Shown: positions 20,973-31,564, numbered from the stretch's first letter. The stretch: 34,023 nt of DNA from an uncultured Prevotella sp. (GCA_905235905.1 CAJONO010000095.1:1-34023); one strand, 5' to 3'. A program made the numbers and translations. The notes: a model not told the origin generated them from the letters alone.

Positions 20973-21176
20973 GCGTGATGCCATTCTTATGCGTTAAGCC
21001 GGGGCATGCCTAGGAATTGGAACCCCTCCCTGTCTATAAGAATGTATCACGCCTATTGGCGAGAATACATTGCTATAATGACAGGGAATGAAGATGCTAT
21101 TCCTGCATCCCACAATCTCTATTACTTCTGAGCGTTATTTATTCCAAACTGTTTCCTAGGCATTTTGGCTTAACGC
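20973..21176. other. Strongly self-complementary element (structured RNA or MITE)
   Basis: Outer arms GCGTTAAGCC (20991-21000) and GGCTTAACGC (21167-21176) are fully complementary. Inside them ATGCCTAGGAA (21006-21016) pairs with TTCCTAGGCAT (21153-21163), and TTGGAA (21017-21022) with TTCCAA (21142-21147). Enclosed is a long hairpin closed by CCCTGTC (21028-21034) and GACAGGG (21080-21086), with ATGTAT/ATACAT and CGCC/GGCG inside. A smaller GATGC/GCATC hairpin lies at 21093-21109. The flank 20973-20990 can instead pair with 21036-21053 (GCGTGAT and CATTCTTAT arms), excluding the long hairpin. The element sits just upstream of the methyltransferase on the minus strand. It matches no RNA family I can name and has no clear terminator or target-site duplication. 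Confidence 0.65.
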
Positions 21177-21441
21177 GAAATAATAGCTAATGCTTCTTCG
21201 TTTGTCCAGGATTTCTCCCCGAACCGCCTGCAAAAATACACATTTTTTTCGACTAAGGAGCAGAATTTGAGAAGAATTTATGTGCTAGGCATGAATTTTT
21301 GCTCAATAGAGGCCAAAATGTGCAGGAAAATTAGTAATTTTGCCCACGAAAAAGCAAATCAGGTATCTGTCGTACAGGATGAACAATAGGACAAGGAATT
21401 ATAGTTTTTTTTAAAACAGATGCAAAATATACAAAAAAATA
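21177..21441. other. Non-coding AT-rich gap before the Sel1 gene
   Basis: I see no gene. A second box of TAnnTTTG form (TAATTTTG, 21335-21342) on the plus strand could be an additional upstream promoter for the Sel1 gene. Confidence 0.3.
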
Positions 21442-21442
21442 T

Positions 21443-21473
21443 TTTGTTTATCCAAATAATTTGTGTAAGTTTG
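21443..21473 (+). promoter_or_regulatory. Complete Bacteroidetes promoter of the Sel1 gene
   Basis: TTTG at 21443-21446 and TAAGTTTG at 21466-21473 are separated by 19 bases, which is the consensus arrangement of Bacteroidetes housekeeping promoters. It lies 30 bases before the chosen ATG. Confidence 0.7.
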
Positions 21474-21503
21474 CAGACTATAAAAATCAATACAAGAACA
21501 TTT

Positions 21504-22079
21504 ATGAGAAAACTGCTATTCCTTTTGCTGGCGCTGTTTGCCCTTACAGCCAGCGCCCAGAACGCCTCAACGCTCTACGAGCAGGGTAAGAAGCTCTACG
21601 ACGAGAAGAAGTATGCCGAGGCATTCCCAAAGCTGAAAGCTGCCGCAGAAAAGGGCCACAAGAAAGCCCAATACCGCGTAGGGCGTTGCTACGACAAGGG
21701 AAGGGGGACGGACGAGAACGAGAAGCTGGCATTCCAATGGTATGAGAAAGCAGCTAATCAGGGCTATGCCAAGGCTCAGTACCAGTTGGGCAAGTGCTAC
21801 AAGGACGGTGACGGCACGGACAAGGACAGGAAGAAGGCCTTCGAACTGTTTATGAAAGCAGCTACTCAGGAGAATGCCGATGCTGAGTTTGCCGTGGGAA
21901 AGGCCTACTTGAAAGGCAAGGGCGTGACTGCCGACCAGGCCAAGGCGAAGAAATGGCTCAAACGCGCCGTGGGCAATGAAAAGGGAGGCAAGGAAATTCT
22001 TGCGGAACTGAAAAAGGAAGCTGCCGAAGGCGACGAGGATGCCAAGACTATTCTTGCACTAATAAATAATAAAAGGTGA
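21504..22079 (+). CDS. Exported Sel1-repeat protein
   Basis: The ATG at 21504 gives a clean signal peptide (MRKLLFLLLALFALTASAQ). An in-frame ATG 84 bases upstream lies before the promoter box and is rejected. The mature part of about 173 residues has a TPR-like helix pair (NASTLYEQGKKLYDEKKYAE), then three Sel1 repeats. Their markers are AQYRVGRCYDKGRGT, AQYQLGKCYKDGDGT and AEFAVGKAYLKGKGV. Sel1 solenoids are protein-binding scaffolds; the partner is unknown. It is probably periplasmic. The stop codon lies in a heptamer-repeat tract leading to prfC, 61 bases downstream. Confidence 0.88.
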   Translation: MRKLLFLLLALFALTASAQNASTLYEQGKKLYDEKKYAEAFPKLKAAAEKGHKKAQYRVGRCYDKGRGTDENEKLAFQWYEKAANQGYAKAQYQLGKCYKDGDGTDKDRKKAFELFMKAATQENADAEFAVGKAYLKGKGVTADQAKAKKWLKRAVGNEKGGKEILAELKKEAAEGDEDAKTILALINNKR

Positions 22080-22117
22080 AAAGTGGAAGGAGGCAAGTGG
22101 AAGGAGGAAAGTAAAAA
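22076..22117 (+). repeat. Purine-rich heptamer tract between the Sel1 gene and prfC
   Basis: Six heptamers (GTGAAAA, GTGGAAG, GAGGCAA, GTGGAAG, GAGGAAA, GTAAAAA) cover the Sel1 stop codon and run into a further A/G-rich stretch, ending just before the prfC GTG. The tract is purine-only apart from a few T and C bases. Confidence 0.6.
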
Positions 22118-22140
22118 AAGTAAAAAAGTAAAAGAGAAAC

Positions 22141-23748
22141 GTGAACCAGGAGATAGAACGTAGAAGGACATTTGCGATTATTTCGCACCCCGATGCCGGT
22201 AAGACCACGCTGACCGAGAAGTTTCTGCTTTTCGGCGGACAGATACAAGTGGCAGGCGCAGTGAAGAACAACAAGATCAAGAAGACGGCCACCAGCGACT
22301 GGATGGAGATTGAGAAGCAGCGCGGCATCAGCGTGAGCACCTCGGTCATGGAGTTCGACTACCAACCCACCCCCAGCCCCTCGGGAGGAGATGGGGGTGG
22401 GTTTTACAAGGTGAACATTCTTGACACCCCTGGCCACCAGGACTTTGCCGAGGACACATTCCGTACGCTGACGGCCGTCGACTCGGCGATTATTGTCGTG
22501 GACGGTGCCAAGGGCGTTGAGACACAGACGCGCAAGCTGATGACCGTTTGTCGCATGAGGAAGACGCCCGTCATTATTTTTATCAATAAGATGGACCGCG
22601 AAGGCCGCGACCCCTTCGACCTGCTCGACGAACTGGAGCAGGAACTGGAAATCAAAGTGCGCCCGCTGTCGTGGCCCATCAATCAGGGTGCGAAGTTCAA
22701 GGGTGTGTACAACATCTACGAACAGAAGCTCGACCTCTTTACCCCCGACAAGCAGCGCGTCACGGAGAAAGTCAGCGTAGAGCTCGGTTCTCCCGAGCTC
22801 GTCAATCGCATCGGGGAAACCGATGCGCACAAGTTGCGTGAGGATCTGGAACTGATCGATGGCGTCTACCCTGAGTTCGATGTGGAAACCTATCGTTCTG
22901 CCGAGGTGGCGCCGGTGTTCTTCGGTTCTGCGCTGAACAATTTTGGTGTGCAGGAGTTACTGAACTGTTTTGTCGAGATTGCGCCGTCGCCACGGCCTAC
23001 CAAGGCCGAGGAGCGCGACGTACAGCCTGAAGAGCCCAAGTTCACAGGCTTCATTTTCAAGATTACGGCCAACATCGACCCGAACCACCGCTCGTGCATT
23101 GCTTTCTGCAAGGTGTGTTCAGGCAGGTTCCAGCGCAACCAGCCCTATCTGCATGTGCGTCAGGGCAAAACCATGCGCTTCACCTCGCCCACACAATTCA
23201 TGGCTCAGCGGAAATCGACCATCGACGAAGCATGGCCTGGCGACATTGTGGGCCTGCCCGACACTGGTGGCATCTTCAAGATAGGCGACACCATCACCGA
23301 GGGCGAACAGCTGCACTTCCGCGGATTGCCTTCGTTCTCGCCAGAACTGTTCAAGTATATTGAAAACGACGACCCCATGAAAGCCAAGCAGTTGCAAAAG
23401 GGCATAGACCAGCTGATGGACGAAGGTGTGGCACAGCTGTTTGTCAACCAGTTCAACAGCCGCAAAATTATTGGCACCGTGGGCCAGCTGCAGTTCGAGG
23501 TCATTCAGTATCGCTTGGAAAACGAGTATAACGCCAAGTGTCGGTGGGAACCCGTGCATCTCTACAAGGCCTGTTGGATATCAAGCGACGACGAGGAGGA
23601 GCTGGAGGCATTCAAGAAACGCAAGTATCAATACATGGCCAAGGATAAAGAGGGGCGCGACGTGTTTCTCGCAGATTCTGGCTATGTGCTCTCTATGGCC
23701 CAGCAAGACTTTAAGCACATCAGTTTCCACTTCACCAGCGAGTTCTAA
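22141..23748 (+). CDS. prfC: Peptide chain release factor 3
   Basis: This 535-residue translational GTPase recycles RF1/RF2 from the ribosome after termination. The G1 motif is [12 protein letters not shown], the switch I region has [13 protein letters not shown]3 is DTPGHQDF and G4 is NKMDRE. The C-terminal RF3 domain includes [19 protein letters not shown]. The start is a GTG followed by the family-typical [18 protein letters not shown] peptide of about 13 residues ([14 protein letters not shown]) lies between MEFDY and [11 protein letters not shown], where the strands normally join by a tight turn. It is encoded by a near-perfect DNA palindrome at 22364-22403. Confidence 0.95.
   Translation: MNQEIERRRTFAIISHPDAGKTTLTEKFLLFGGQIQVAGAVKNNKIKKTATSDWMEIEKQRGISVSTSVMEFDYQPTPSPSGGDGGGFYKVNILDTPGHQDFAEDTFRTLTAVDSAIIVVDGAKGVETQTRKLMTVCRMRKTPVIIFINKMDREGRDPFDLLDELEQELEIKVRPLSWPINQGAKFKGVYNIYEQKLDLFTPDKQRVTEKVSVELGSPELVNRIGETDAHKLREDLELIDGVYPEFDVETYRSAEVAPVFFGSALNNFGVQELLNCFVEIAPSPRPTKAEERDVQPEEPKFTGFIFKITANIDPNHRSCIAFCKVCSGRFQRNQPYLHVRQGKTMRFTSPTQFMAQRKSTIDEAWPGDIVGLPDTGGIFKIGDTITEGEQLHFRGLPSFSPELFKYIENDDPMKAKQLQKGIDQLMDEGVAQLFVNQFNSRKIIGTVGQLQFEVIQYRLENEYNAKCRWEPVHLYKACWISSDDEEELEAFKKRKYQYMAKDKEGRDVFLADSGYVLSMAQQDFKHISFHFTSEF
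22364..22403. repeat. In-frame palindromic insertion in prfC
   Basis: AACCCACCCCCA (22364-22375) and TGGGGGTGGGTT (22392-22403) form a perfect 12-bp stem around a 16-base GC-rich loop. It encodes Pro/Ser on one arm and Gly on the other, inside the GTPase domain of RF3. Confidence 0.8.
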
Positions 23749-23801
23749 ACCTTCATCTCCACCATTCTATTCTGTTTTGCACCGTAATTATATAACAAAC
23801 A

Positions 23802-26054
23802 ATGGCAAACAATCTAAGATTTCAGGTAGTAGAAGAGGCCTTCAAAAAACGGGCCTTAAACGTAGAAGCTCCCAGTCAGCGCCCTTCTGAATATTTCGGG
23901 AAGTACGTATTCAACAGAGCAAAGATGTATAAATACCTGCCGAAACAGGTCTACGACAAACTCATCGACGTTATTGACAACGGTGCTCGTCTCGACCGCT
24001 CAATTGCCGATGCCGTAGCTGCAGGAATGAAGCAATGGGCTACGGAAATGGGCTGTACCCACTACACCCACTGGTTCCAGCCACTGACAGAAGGCACTGC
24101 CGAGAAACACGATGCTTTCGTGGAGCACGACGGCAAGGGCGGCATGATGGAGAAGTTCTCGGGCAAGCTGCTCGTGCAGCAGGAGCCTGATGCCAGCTCG
24201 TTTCCCAACGGCGGCATACGTAACACATTTGAGGCTCGAGGCTATTCGGCCTGGGATCCTACCAGCCCCGTCTTCATCATTGACGACACCCTGTGCATAC
24301 CAACCATATTCATCGCCTATACCGGCGAGGCACTCGACTACAAAGCTCCACTGCTACGCGCCCTCCATGCCGTAGGCAAAGCCGCAACAGACGTTTGCCG
24401 CTATTTCTATGACGACGTGACGAAGGTACAGGTGAACTTGGGCTGGGAACAGGAGTATTTCCTCGTAGACGAAGGTCTCTACTCTGCCCGTCCTGACCTT
24501 ATGCTGACAGGTCGCACACTGATGGGCCACGAAAGTGCAAAGAACCAACAGATGGACGACCACTACTTCGGCACCATCCCCGACCGTGTGCAGGCATTCA
24601 TGAAAGACCTGGAAATACAAGCCCTGGAACTCTCCATTCCCTGCAAGACCCGACATAACGAGGTGGCTCCAAACCAGTTTGAGCTGGCTCCGATATTCGA
24701 AGAGTGCAACTTGGCTGTCGACCACAACATGCTATTAATGTCGCTGATGAAGAAGGTGGCCCGTAAGCACGGTTTCCGCGTACTGCTTCATGAGAAGCCC
24801 TTCGACGGCATCAACGGAAGCGGCAAGCACAACAACTGGAGTTTGACGGCAGACCGTTCAGCGTTCAACGCTCAACGTTCAACGTTACTCCATGCCCCCG
24901 GCACAACTCCTGAAGAGAATCTGCGATTTGTCACTTTCATCGTCGAGACGCTGATGGCCGTCTACAAGCACAACGGACTTCTGAAGGCTTCGATTATGAG
25001 TGCCACCAATGCCCATCGGTTAGGTGGCAATGAGGCCCCACCCTCTATTATATCCAGCTTCCTCGGCACACAGCTCACAGAGTTGTTAGAAGACCTTATT
25101 TCCGACCTCTCTCCTACTGAGGATAGCGACTACATAGCCTACTGCAAGGAGAAGTTGAGTCACTACGCCCCACTCTCCACCCGGAGAGGCGATGGCAGCG
25201 AGGCGTTCTTCGACCTGATTGTTGACAATACCGACCGCAACCGCACGTCGCCCTTTGCCTTTACAGGTAACCGCTTCGAATTTCGTGCACCAGGCTCGAG
25301 CGTCAACTGTGCCTCGGCCATGATAGCCCTCAACGCTGCTATGGCAGAGGCTCTTGGGTCGTTCAAGGAACGTGTTGACAACCTGATAGCCAACGGCAAG
25401 GACAAGATTGCAGCCATCCTCGAGGTGCTGAGAGACGACATCAAGACAAGCAAGCCCGTTCGCTTCGACGGTAACGGCTACTCGGAGGAATGGGTGAAGG
25501 AAGCCGAGAAACGAGGATTGGATGTTGAAAAGTCGTGCCCTGTAATTTTCGAGCACTACCTCGACGAATCGAGCATTCGCATGTTCGAAAGCACCAAAGT
25601 AATGACAGCCAAGGAACTTGAAGCTCGCAATGAAGTGAAATGGGAAATGTATGTAAAGACTGTACAGATAGAAGCTCGAGTCATGGGCGATCTCTCCATG
25701 AACCACATCATACCCGTTGCCACTCACTATCAGAGTCAGCTCATTAAGAATGTGCAGGGCATGAAGAGTGTCTTCGACAACGACAAGGCTGAGCGTCTTT
25801 CTGCCCGCAACATGAAACTTATCGAGGAAATAGCCGAGCGCACAGAGCGCATAGAGCAACTCGTGGAAGAGCTGACCGATGCCCGGCGACAGGCAAATCG
25901 CATCCAGAACATCCACCAACGTGCCATTGCCTACCACAACGTGGTCTGTCCGAAGATGGATGCCATACGCTATGAAGCCGACAAACTGGAACTGATCGTA
26001 GAGGATGGACTCTGGACGCTGCCCAAATACCGCGAACTCCTATTTATAAGATAA
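23802..26054 (+). CDS. glnN: Glutamine synthetase type III
   Basis: The 750-residue protein begins [19 protein letters not shown] and has the GSIII marker sequences [51 protein letters not shown] and [13 protein letters not shown]. It makes glutamine from glutamate, ammonia and ATP, and is the main GS in many Bacteroidetes. The C-terminal third is helical ([20 protein letters not shown]), usual for type III dodecamers. An insert of about 9 residues ([10 protein letters not shown]) lies between WSLTAD and [15 protein letters not shown], next to the ATP/substrate region. It is encoded by four heptamers at 24856-24886. Four bases separate it from the next gene. Confidence 0.95.
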   Translation: MANNLRFQVVEEAFKKRALNVEAPSQRPSEYFGKYVFNRAKMYKYLPKQVYDKLIDVIDNGARLDRSIADAVAAGMKQWATEMGCTHYTHWFQPLTEGTAEKHDAFVEHDGKGGMMEKFSGKLLVQQEPDASSFPNGGIRNTFEARGYSAWDPTSPVFIIDDTLCIPTIFIAYTGEALDYKAPLLRALHAVGKAATDVCRYFYDDVTKVQVNLGWEQEYFLVDEGLYSARPDLMLTGRTLMGHESAKNQQMDDHYFGTIPDRVQAFMKDLEIQALELSIPCKTRHNEVAPNQFELAPIFEECNLAVDHNMLLMSLMKKVARKHGFRVLLHEKPFDGINGSGKHNNWSLTADRSAFNAQRSTLLHAPGTTPEENLRFVTFIVETLMAVYKHNGLLKASIMSATNAHRLGGNEAPPSIISSFLGTQLTELLEDLISDLSPTEDSDYIAYCKEKLSHYAPLSTRRGDGSEAFFDLIVDNTDRNRTSPFAFTGNRFEFRAPGSSVNCASAMIALNAAMAEALGSFKERVDNLIANGKDKIAAILEVLRDDIKTSKPVRFDGNGYSEEWVKEAEKRGLDVEKSCPVIFEHYLDESSIRMFESTKVMTAKELEARNEVKWEMYVKTVQIEARVMGDLSMNHIIPVATHYQSQLIKNVQGMKSVFDNDKAERLSARNMKLIEEIAERTERIEQLVEELTDARRQANRIQNIHQRAIAYHNVVCPKMDAIRYEADKLELIVEDGLWTLPKYRELLFIR
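24856..24886 (+). repeat. Heptanucleotide tandem repeat inside glnN
   Basis: GTTCAGC, GTTCAAC, GCTCAAC, GTTCAAC and a trailing GTT lie head to tail in the reading frame, encoding a short loop absent from the usual GSIII sequence at this point. Confidence 0.8.
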
Positions 26055-26058
26055 ACGC

Positions 26059-29000
26059 ATGAACACGGTCGACATTTTCCTCCCTTTCACTCTCCAACCT
26101 GTTCCCCCCACCCTTTTCAGGAGCACGGCGACGAGAGGCATCTATAGCCTTACGCCAGACACCGGTGCGCTCACCTCAAGCCGTACCATGCTCTATATGG
26201 CCAAGACCTCGAAAGCACCCTACGTTCTGCTTGCCACGACACCTGCCCCACTCGTTCTGAGCGAAGGAGCCATAGAGCGCATGCTCAGTGTTGCCAGCAA
26301 TACCCATTCCTCATTAGTCTACTCGGACCACTGGGAGCAAAGTGCAGATGGTACCGTCAGGAAACACCCTGCCATCGACTATCAGTTGGGATCTGTGCGC
26401 GACGACTTCGACTTTGGCTCTCTGCTTCTCATCGATGGTGAGCTTCTTCGCCAGTGGGCTGCGCAGTCGCAGAACACCGACTACAAATATGCAGGACTCT
26501 ATGACCTGCGGCTGTATCTGAGCCGGCGAGGCACCCTGTTTCATCTGAACGAGTTTCTCTACACTGAAATGGAACTGGACACCCGTTCGTCGGGTGTAAA
26601 GCAGTTCGACTATGTCAATCCCGCCAACCGCGACGTACAGATAGAGATGGAGCAAGTGGTTACCGTCCACCTGAACGAGATAGAGGCACTGGTCGATGCC
26701 TCGACTATTCAGAGCGTGAACTTCGACGAGCAAGACTTCCCGGTTGAAGCATCGGTCATCATCCCCGTGTTCAACCGTGAGAAGACCATTGCCTGCGCCG
26801 TGAAGAGCGCCTTGGGACAGAAAACCACTTTCAAGTATAACGTAATTGTGGTCGACAACCACTCTACCGACCAGACCACACAGCTGATTGACGAAATACA
26901 AGACACACGCCTCGTGCATCTCATTCCCGAAAGCACAGACCTTGGCATAGGCGGATGCTGGAACCTGGCTGTCAACGATGCCCGATGCGGACGCTTCGCA
27001 GTACAGCTTGACTCTGACGACCTGTATTCCTCGCCAGCCACCCTGCAAACTATTGTAAATGCCTTCCGCAAGCAGCGGGCAGCAATGATTGTGGGCAGCT
27101 ACCGCATGTGCGACTTCGACCTGAACACTCTGCCGCCCGGACTTATCGCCCACCGTGAGTGGACTGAGGAGAACGGTCCCAACAATGCCCTCCGCATCAA
27201 CGGCTTAGGAGCGCCCAGGGCATTCTTTACCCCCCTGCTGCGTGAAATACAACCGCCAAACACCTCCTATGGCGAAGACTATGCCATGGGGCTTGCTTTC
27301 TCACGCAACTATCGTATCGGTCGCGTCTACGACGAGTTGTATCTCTGTCGCCGATGGGGAGGCAATAGCGATGCAGCCCTTTCCACCGACCGCATCAATG
27401 CCAATAATTTCTACAAGGACCAATTACGTACTATAGAAATAAAGGCACGACAAATACAGAATGCCTTTGGCAAGAGACTCTCGACGGCAGGAACTGAGCT
27501 CGACCGCTATTTCAACCGCCAGCTACATGTGTGGGATGATGCCCGTAACCGCTACCGTCAGCTGTCTGGCATCGAAACTCGCGAATTGCCTACCGACACG
27601 CTTACCTTCCACGTGCAGCACAATCCTTCCCGCATCGTTTCTACAGGAGCCAGCATTAGCAAGGAGGCCATAGCCGAACGGCCATGCTTCCTTTGTGAGC
27701 AAAACCGTCCTGGCACTCAGATGCACAAGCTGATTGATGGGCGTTACGAGCTGCTCGTCAATCCCTTCCCCATCTTGCCCATGCACTTCACTATTCCCAC
27801 CCGCCGCCATCAGCCACAAGCCATCCGGACACTTTTTGGCGAGATGATGAAGTTGCTGAACCGCTATCCTGCACTTACCGTATTCTATAATGGCCCCCAG
27901 TGTGGTGCCTCGGCCCCCGACCATGCTCACCTGCAGGCTGGTACTACGGGAATGCTGCCCCTGCAAACCGAATGGCAACGACTGAACCGCAACCTCGCGC
28001 CACTCGTCAAGACCGACGAAGCCGAACTCGACACCATCGAGGACTATCCCTGCGCTGCACTGGTCATCAAGAGCAAGAGTGAGCAAGCCAGCGAAAGAGT
28101 ATTCAATGCGCTCTATGAAAAAATGGATAAGCCCGACGACGAGCCAGAGCCCATGATGAACATATTAAGTTGGCGGCAAGGCGAAGAACTGCTCTCTGTG
28201 GTGTTCCCCCGAGAGAAGCACCGGCCAGACTGCTACTATGCCAAAGGCCAGGAACAGCTGACCATCAGCCCTGGCTCGCTCGATATGGCAGGACTAATCA
28301 TTACGCCGCGACATGAAGACTTCTGCAAGCTGACGCCACAAAAGGTCGTGGCAATCCTGCAGGAATGTGCATTGTCGCCAAAACGATTCCAGCTGTTGAA
28401 AGAGCAACTGAAAGGTCTAAGCTTAGAGGCTCCCGTATCGCCATTCAACAAGAAAGAGCCTATAGTGACTGTGGGAATCGTGAGTCGTCAGAAAATACGT
28501 TTCTCGCTGAATGGCTCCTTTACGGCCAAAGGCGAAACACTCACTGGCGAGCAGACAGTAGAGCTGGCCGAAGGAGGCATACGCTGGCATGGACAGCAAT
28601 ACCGCGAGCTGTTCTTCACTCCGCAAGACACCAATTCCTCTTTCTCGCTCTACAACGTCACTATTGGCGTAGATTTCCACTGGGAGCGGCAAGAGACACA
28701 AACCTTCAAGGGAGCACTCAGACTGGTGGTCGATGCCGACAATATCATTGCCATCAACGAGCTGCCAGTAGAGCAATACCTGGAAAGCGTCATTTCGAGC
28801 GAGATGAGTGCTACATCGTCTGTCGAGCTACTGAAGGCCCACGCTGTGATCTCACGCTCATGGCTGCTCTCGCAGATGCAGAAGCGACAGGACAACAACG
28901 GCCAGAACGGATTCTTCTCCTTTGTCAGGAAAGACGATGAACTCATTCGATGGTACGACCGCGAAGACCATACGCTCTTCGATGTTTGTGCCGACGACCA

Positions 29001-29667
29001 CTGTCAGCGCTATCAGGGTGTGGTGCGGGCAGCGACACCCGCCGTAGCCGAGGCCATCAAGGCCACACGGGGACAGGTGTTGCAATATGGCGACGAACTC
29101 TGCGACGCACGTTTCTCGAAATGCTGCGGAGGCCGTACTGAGGAATTCCAGTATTGCTGGGAAGACACGCCGAAACCCTATCTCGTTTCCATCGAAGACC
29201 CCTTCTGCAACACCCACGACGAGCGGGTGTTTAGTCAGGTGCTCAACGACTATGACCAGGAAACGCCCGAATTCTATCGCTGGACAGTGGAATATTCCCA
29301 GAAAGAACTGTCGGAATTGGTCAGCAGGAAACTGAAAATGGACTTAGGCAACATCACCGACCTTATACCCTTGGAGCGAGGAAAGAGCGGGCGCATCTGG
29401 AAACTGCAGATTGTGGGCACCAAGCGCACTTTCACAATAGGCAAAGAACTGGAGATACGACGCACCCTCAGCGAAAGCCACCTGCTTAGCTCTGCCTTCG
29501 ACGTGGAGCGTCAGGCCGACCGCTTCATTCTCAAGGGAAAAGGATGGGGGCACGGCGTAGGCCTCTGTCAGATAGGTGCTGCCGTCATGGGCGAGCAAGG
29601 CTATAATTATGAGGAGATACTTCTATACTACTATCGTGGTGCAGAAGTGAAGAAACTATACAAATAG
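26059..29667 (+). CDS. Three-domain fusion: GT2 glycosyltransferase, HIT-like DUF4922, SpoIID/LytB
   Basis: The frame encodes 1202 residues. Residues 1-225 look like a degenerate glycosyltransferase-like half ([22 protein letters not shown]). From about 229 a canonical GT-A GT2 domain follows: [24 protein letters not shown], then the LDSDDLY metal motif. Around 480-790 is a DUF4922/Ap4A-phosphorylase-like domain with [29 protein letters not shown] and the HIT triad-like HAHLQ (622-626). From about 800 comes Spo[20 protein letters not shown] and ending [20 protein letters not shown]. SpoIID domains bind or cleave peptidoglycan glycan strands; HIT-like domains act on nucleotides or sugar nucleotides. 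No signal peptide is seen, which is odd for a wall enzyme. It lies 4 bases after glnN and 6 before an AmpG-like transporter. Confidence 0.85.
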   Translation: MNTVDIFLPFTLQPVPPTLFRSTATRGIYSLTPDTGALTSSRTMLYMAKTSKAPYVLLATTPAPLVLSEGAIERMLSVASNTHSSLVYSDHWEQSADGTVRKHPAIDYQLGSVRDDFDFGSLLLIDGELLRQWAAQSQNTDYKYAGLYDLRLYLSRRGTLFHLNEFLYTEMELDTRSSGVKQFDYVNPANRDVQIEMEQVVTVHLNEIEALVDASTIQSVNFDEQDFPVEASVIIPVFNREKTIACAVKSALGQKTTFKYNVIVVDNHSTDQTTQLIDEIQDTRLVHLIPESTDLGIGGCWNLAVNDARCGRFAVQLDSDDLYSSPATLQTIVNAFRKQRAAMIVGSYRMCDFDLNTLPPGLIAHREWTEENGPNNALRINGLGAPRAFFTPLLREIQPPNTSYGEDYAMGLAFSRNYRIGRVYDELYLCRRWGGNSDAALSTDRINANNFYKDQLRTIEIKARQIQNAFGKRLSTAGTELDRYFNRQLHVWDDARNRYRQLSGIETRELPTDTLTFHVQHNPSRIVSTGASISKEAIAERPCFLCEQNRPGTQMHKLIDGRYELLVNPFPILPMHFTIPTRRHQPQAIRTLFGEMMKLLNRYPALTVFYNGPQCGASAPDHAHLQAGTTGMLPLQTEWQRLNRNLAPLVKTDEAELDTIEDYPCAALVIKSKSEQASERVFNALYEKMDKPDDEPEPMMNILSWRQGEELLSVVFPREKHRPDCYYAKGQEQLTISPGSLDMAGLIITPRHEDFCKLTPQKVVAILQECALSPKRFQLLKEQLKGLSLEAPVSPFNKKEPIVTVGIVSRQKIRFSLNGSFTAKGETLTGEQTVELAEGGIRWHGQQYRELFFTPQDTNSSFSLYNVTIGVDFHWERQETQTFKGALRLVVDADNIIAINELPVEQYLESVISSEMSATSSVELLKAHAVISRSWLLSQMQKRQDNNGQNGFFSFVRKDDELIRWYDREDHTLFDVCADDHCQRYQGVVRAATPAVAEAIKATRGQVLQYGDELCDARFSKCCGGRTEEFQYCWEDTPKPYLVSIEDPFCNTHDERVFSQVLNDYDQETPEFYRWTVEYSQKELSELVSRKLKMDLGNITDLIPLERGKSGRIWKLQIVGTKRTFTIGKELEIRRTLSESHLLSSAFDVERQADRFILKGKGWGHGVGLCQIGAAVMGEQGYNYEEILLYYYRGAEVKKLYK

Positions 29668-29673
29668 GGAAAA

Positions 29674-30987
29674 GTGGAAAAGAAAAGAAACCCGTGGTCG
29701 TGGATTCCGACCCTCTATATTGCCGAAGGCTTGCCAAACGTCATCGTGATGACCGTGGCCGTAGTCATGTATATGCAACTGGGCATGAGCGATACCGACA
29801 TTGCCATCTATACGGGTTGGCTCGGATTGCCGTGGGTCATCAAGCCACTGTGGAGCCCGTTCGTCGACCTCTATCGCACCAAGCGCTGGTGGGTTATTGC
29901 CATGCAACTGCTGCTTGGGTCGTCGCTGGCAGGCGTGGCATTCACGCTGCAGGCACCCTTCTGGTTCGAAGGCACGATGGCCTTCTTCTTCCTGATGGCC
30001 TTTTCGAGTGCCACCCACGATATTGCGGCCGACGGCTACTATATGCTGGAACTCGACGACCACGATCAAGTGTGGTTCGTAGGCATCCGAAACACTTTCT
30101 ACCGGCTTGCGGTCATCTTCGGCAACGGTGTGCTCATTCCTGTGGCAGGAATGCTCCAGCTCATGTTCCGCAACCAGAAAGCCTTTACCTGGAGCCTCGT
30201 CTTCTATGGCATGGCCGGCCTTTTTCTCGCCATCTGGCTCTATCACGCCTACATCATGCCACGTGCGGCAAAAGACCAGCCTCACCAGACAGATGTCCGC
30301 GAAGTGGCGATGGGAGTCGTAACGGCTTTCCGCTCTTTCTTCCTGAAACAGCCTCCCAAGGACATGCTCTTCGCCATGCTCTTTCTGCTTTTCTATCGGT
30401 TTCCCGAGGCTTTGCTCACAAAGATGAGCGTCACCTTTCTCATGCGCCCCGGCTCGGCAGGAGGCTTGGGGCTGTCGCCACAGGAGTTCGGACTGGCCAG
30501 CGGAACGGTGGGCGTAATCGGGCTCACGCTGGGTGGCATTGTGGGAGGCATGCTTGCCGGACGCGATGGTTTCAAGAAGTGGCTATGGCCTATGGTCGTC
30601 GCCATTACACTGCCCGACATTGCCTATGTCTACATGAGCTACTACATGCCCAGCAATCTCGTCCTCATCAGCAGCTGTCTTTTCGTCGAGCAGTTTGGCT
30701 ACGGATTAGGGTTCACGGCACTCACGCTCTACATGCTCTATTTCTCGAAAGGTGCCTTCCAGACATCACACTATGCATTCTGTACGGCCATCAGCTATCT
30801 TGGTCTCATGTTGCCAGGCATGCTCTCAGGCTATCTGAAAGACCTGATGGGCTATCGTTCTTTCTTCATCATGGTTATGATCCTCTGCTCTATTACCTTT
30901 GTCGTGACAGCGCTCATCAAGGTAGACCCTGAGTTTGGAAAGAAAGCGCCTTCCGCCAAAGAACAAAACGAGGCTACGTTCCGTTAG
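29674..30987 (+). CDS. AmpG/MurT-like MFS transporter
   Basis: The 437-residue inner-membrane protein has about 12 hydrophobic segments. It begins RNPWSWIPTLYIAEGLPNVI, followed by LGLPWVIKPLWSPFVDLYRTKRWW, the signature of AmpG-related muropeptide or wall-sugar importers. ATHDIAADGYYMLEL in the fourth-fifth helix region is also typical. The likely role is uptake of anhydro-muropeptides or MurNAc for recycling, consistent with the SpoIID fusion just upstream. Substrate is inference. The start is GTG. The stop codon TAG lies in the loop of a terminator hairpin. Confidence 0.85.
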   Translation: MEKKRNPWSWIPTLYIAEGLPNVIVMTVAVVMYMQLGMSDTDIAIYTGWLGLPWVIKPLWSPFVDLYRTKRWWVIAMQLLLGSSLAGVAFTLQAPFWFEGTMAFFFLMAFSSATHDIAADGYYMLELDDHDQVWFVGIRNTFYRLAVIFGNGVLIPVAGMLQLMFRNQKAFTWSLVFYGMAGLFLAIWLYHAYIMPRAAKDQPHQTDVREVAMGVVTAFRSFFLKQPPKDMLFAMLFLLFYRFPEALLTKMSVTFLMRPGSAGGLGLSPQEFGLASGTVGVIGLTLGGIVGGMLAGRDGFKKWLWPMVVAITLPDIAYVYMSYYMPSNLVLISSCLFVEQFGYGLGFTALTLYMLYFSKGAFQTSHYAFCTAISYLGLMLPGMLSGYLKDLMGYRSFFIMVMILCSITFVVTALIKVDPEFGKKAPSAKEQNEATFR

Positions 30988-31009
30988 GGAGCGTAGCCTG
31001 TTTCTCTCT
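30971..31009 (+). terminator. Hairpin terminator of the AmpG-like gene
   Basis: AGGCTACG (30971-30978) and CGTAGCCT (30992-30999) form an 8-bp stem with a 13-base loop containing the TAG stop. A T-rich stretch follows. On the minus strand the hairpin is followed by CGTTTTGTT, so it may also end rpsP transcription. Confidence 0.6.
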
Positions 31010-31030
31010 GAAAGCCTTTTACGGAAGCTA

Positions 31031-31564
31031 TTAAGCCTCTGCGGGAGCGGCCTCCTCGGCAGGAGCTTCAGCGGGAGCCTCGGCAGCAGCAGCCTCGGCA
31101 GCAGCGGCAGCCTTCTTCTCGGCCACCTTCTTGGCAATAGCCTCGTTGACCTTTTTCTCCTCGGCCAGTGCTTTGGCGGCAGCTTCTTTCTTAGCCTTTG
31201 CCTCCTCGGCAGCAATCTTCTCTAAACCATTCTGCTTGTCAGCCTTCCAGGCATCGAACTTCTTCTGAGCGGTAGCCTCGTCGAAAGCGCCCTTCTTCAC
31301 ACCTGCCTTCAGGTGCTTCATCAGGTAAACGCCCTCACGACTGAGGATGTTACGAACAGTGTCGGTGGGCTGTGCGCCTACACCTACCCAGTAAAGGGCA
31401 CGTTCGAAATTAAGGTCTACTGTGGCGGGATTGGTGTTGGGGTTGTAAGTACCAATCTTTTCAGTGAAACGACCATCACGTGGTGCGCGAGCGTCGGCGA
31501 TAACAATGCTGTAGAAAGCATAGCCCTTACGGCCACCGCGCTGCAATCTGATTTTTGTTGCCAT
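31031..31564 (-). CDS. rpsP: 30S ribosomal protein S16 with long C-terminal tail
   Basis: The first 80 or so residues are a canonical S16 ([58 protein letters not shown]), which binds 16S rRNA during 30S assembly. The protein continues to 177 residues, against about 80-90 in Escherichia coli. The extra part is a Lys/Ala/Glu helix followed by an Ala/Pro/Glu tail ([18 protein letters not shown]). Similar tails are common in Bacteroidetes S16. The gene is alone on the minus strand with a perfect -7 box. Confidence 0.95.
   Translation of the reverse strand: MATKIRLQRGGRKGYAFYSIVIADARAPRDGRFTEKIGTYNPNTNPATVDLNFERALYWVGVGAQPTDTVRNILSREGVYLMKHLKAGVKKGAFDEATAQKKFDAWKADKQNGLEKIAAEEAKAKKEAAAKALAEEKKVNEAIAKKVAEKKAAAAAEAAAAEAPAEAPAEEAAPAEA

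Noticed and set aside
20973..21176. Retron ncRNA or 6S RNA
   Set aside because: No reverse transcriptase is nearby, and the branched fold does not resemble the single long hairpin with central bubble of 6S RNA.
21420..21503. Upstream ATG for the Sel1 protein
   Set aside because: It lies ahead of the best promoter and would bury the signal peptide 28 residues inside the protein.
29694..30932. Long +1 frame (412 codons) over the AmpG-like gene
   Set aside because: It is Arg/His/Cys-rich without membrane segments or motifs; the overlapping frame encodes a clear transporter.
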